From positions 1-6,415 of the forward strand of contig JAKBAF010000079.1 of the NCBI GenBank assembly GCA_021809305.1: a stretch of 6,415 nt of DNA, written 5' to 3'. The notes below the pieces were generated by a model. The model did not search any database. It was given only the letters and a program-made list of their open reading frames with translations, and was not told where the DNA came from. Positions 5,980 through 6,415 of the stretch are shown one piece after another. A program made the translations under genes and the position numbers. Numbering within the stretch: position 1 is the first letter of the stretch; each line of letters begins with the position of its first letter. This stretch comes from a bacterium. GTDB taxonomy: Bacteria > Chlamydiota > Chlamydiia > Chlamydiales > JAFEGQ01.

Positions 5980-6210
5980 CAAAGGAGTCCTCTTCTTAGC
6001 CCCTCAAAAAGGCCAACTCCGTAGAATTTACGTGTTGCCGATCTGAAGTAGCAAAATCGTAGATGATGAGTCGGTTTATTAGCAAATGTCGGGGGCTACA
6101 GGGGTGCAGTTGAAAATTGTACCGAGAGACGCCGAGGAGATGACCATTTTCATAATTTCGTCATAGAAGATTTTATTTTCCAATAATCTGGTTTTTCTAT
6201 TGCACCCGGG

Positions 6211-6415
6211 CTACAGCGAGATGGGCACAAGCAAGGTCAGCGAAAAACATTGTGCGTACTGCGGCAGGTTATGTGCGAAGAGGCGGATACTGTATTCAAA
6301 GATAAGTGAGCCAAAAAGAGAGAGGCTACGCTCTATGAAGAGGCCTGTCTCCGCAGAGCGGGTCTTGATAGGGCCGTAGCCTTTGAAGTCGCCCGGGGTC
6401 GAGAGGTTGTGCCCT
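6211..6415 (-). CDS. C-terminal end of an unidentified protein, cut by the window edge
   Basis: An open minus-strand frame runs from the window end to a TAG at 6213-6211. It gives the last 67 residues of a protein whose start lies outside the window. Codon choice resembles the neighbouring genes, and the frame has no other stop. The fragment begins GHNLSTPGDFKGYGPIKTRS and ends SLTLLVPISL. From about residue 24 on it has alternating hydrophobic and polar residues (GLFIERSLSLFGSLIFEYS), with no helix long enough to span a membrane. This could be beta-strand, perhaps from an outer-membrane barrel, though the last residue is Leu rather than the usual Phe or aromatic. I do not recognise the family. 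Confidence 0.6.
   Translation of the reverse strand, partial: GHNLSTPGDFKGYGPIKTRSAETGLFIERSLSLFGSLIFEYSIRLFAHNLPQYAQCFSLTLLVPISL

Larger units (their letters stand above)
5779..6210. other. 432-base spacer without a convincing gene
   Basis: The spacer lies between the transporter and the partial gene at the window end, both on the minus strand, and should hold the transporter promoter and leader. I find no tRNA-like arms and no supported coding region. What is visible: GGGCTG/CAGCCC arms at 5803-5808 and 5824-5829 just before the transporter ribosome site; the direct repeat CATAACAGG at 5833-5841 and 5848-5856; a bulged hairpin at 5927-5967; and the 12-bp palindrome TTGCTATAGCAA at 5968-5979. 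A weak minus-strand promoter is possible, with TTGCAT (5939-5934) and TATAGA (5915-5910) 18 bases apart. Confidence 0.6.

Noticed and set aside
5594..6046. Plus-strand open frame of 150 codons antisense to the transporter start
   Set aside because: It overlaps the transporter on the opposite strand, has a Lys/Arg/Ser/Pro-rich composition typical of an antisense frame, has no ribosome site and shows no domain. Its part beyond 5778 also shows no recognisable protein.
5883..6095. Minus-strand open frame of about 70 codons in the spacer upstream of the transporter
   Set aside because: It has no ATG and only late TTG or GTG codons without a ribosome site, and the peptide matches nothing I recognise. 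A decayed gene remnant cannot be excluded but is unsupported.
6079..6153. 24-codon minus-strand open frame
   Set aside because: It has no ribosome site and a length expected by chance.
6093..6216. GGGCTACAG repeated at 6093-6101 and 6208-6216, with nearby GGGTGCA/TGCACCC
   Set aside because: The second copy contains the stop codon of the partial gene. The repeats are short and 115 bases apart, with no flanking duplication or transposase.
73..6415. 11-base repeat GGTTGTGCCCT near both ends of the window (73-83 and 6405-6415)
   Set aside because: Several repeats of this length are expected by chance in 6.4 kb, and the two contexts differ, so it is not evidence of a mobile element.

Overview
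The window most likely comes from a member of the Chlamydiota, probably an environmental lineage rather than a classical Chlamydia species, because the coding DNA looks close to 50% G+C. Two things point there. The acyl carrier protein carries a stretch around its attachment serine (LNADSLDLTELIM) that I recall from chlamydial ACPs. The gene order fabH-fabD-fabG-acpP, with no fabF behind acpP and a 12-helix MFS/NTT-like transporter close by, resembles the Chlamydia trachomatis region CT239-CT234. The taxon call rests on memory of the family, not on a search.

Left half (155-3210, plus strand): a compact type II fatty acid synthesis operon. FabD loads malonate onto ACP, FabH condenses acetyl-CoA with malonyl-ACP, FabG reduces the 3-ketoacyl-ACP, and AcpP carries the growing chain. 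fabH and fabD overlap by ATGA. fabG starts 10 bases after the fabD stop, and acpP starts 56 bases after the fabG stop. All four catalytic or attachment sites are intact. A hairpin of possible terminator type lies upstream of fabH (54-85). A strong 13-bp hairpin terminator closes the operon (3180-3210) and sits between two convergent genes.

Right half (3223-6415, minus strand): membrane-protein genes facing the fab operon. In transcription order these are the C-terminal end of an unidentified gene cut by the window edge (6211-6415), a 432-base spacer with no convincing gene, a 12-helix transporter with a non-ATG start (4444-5778), a 184-residue four-helix protein with its own near-consensus promoter (3812-4366), an AT-rich spacer, and a 128-residue protein with a single bilobed hydrophobic hairpin (3223-3609). 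The last two are not recognised by sequence. The 128-residue protein has the architecture of chlamydial inclusion membrane (Inc) proteins. In C. trachomatis, IncB and IncC are encoded beside the equivalent transporter, so both small proteins are candidate Inc-type or otherwise lineage-specific membrane proteins. This is the part of the window most worth following up.
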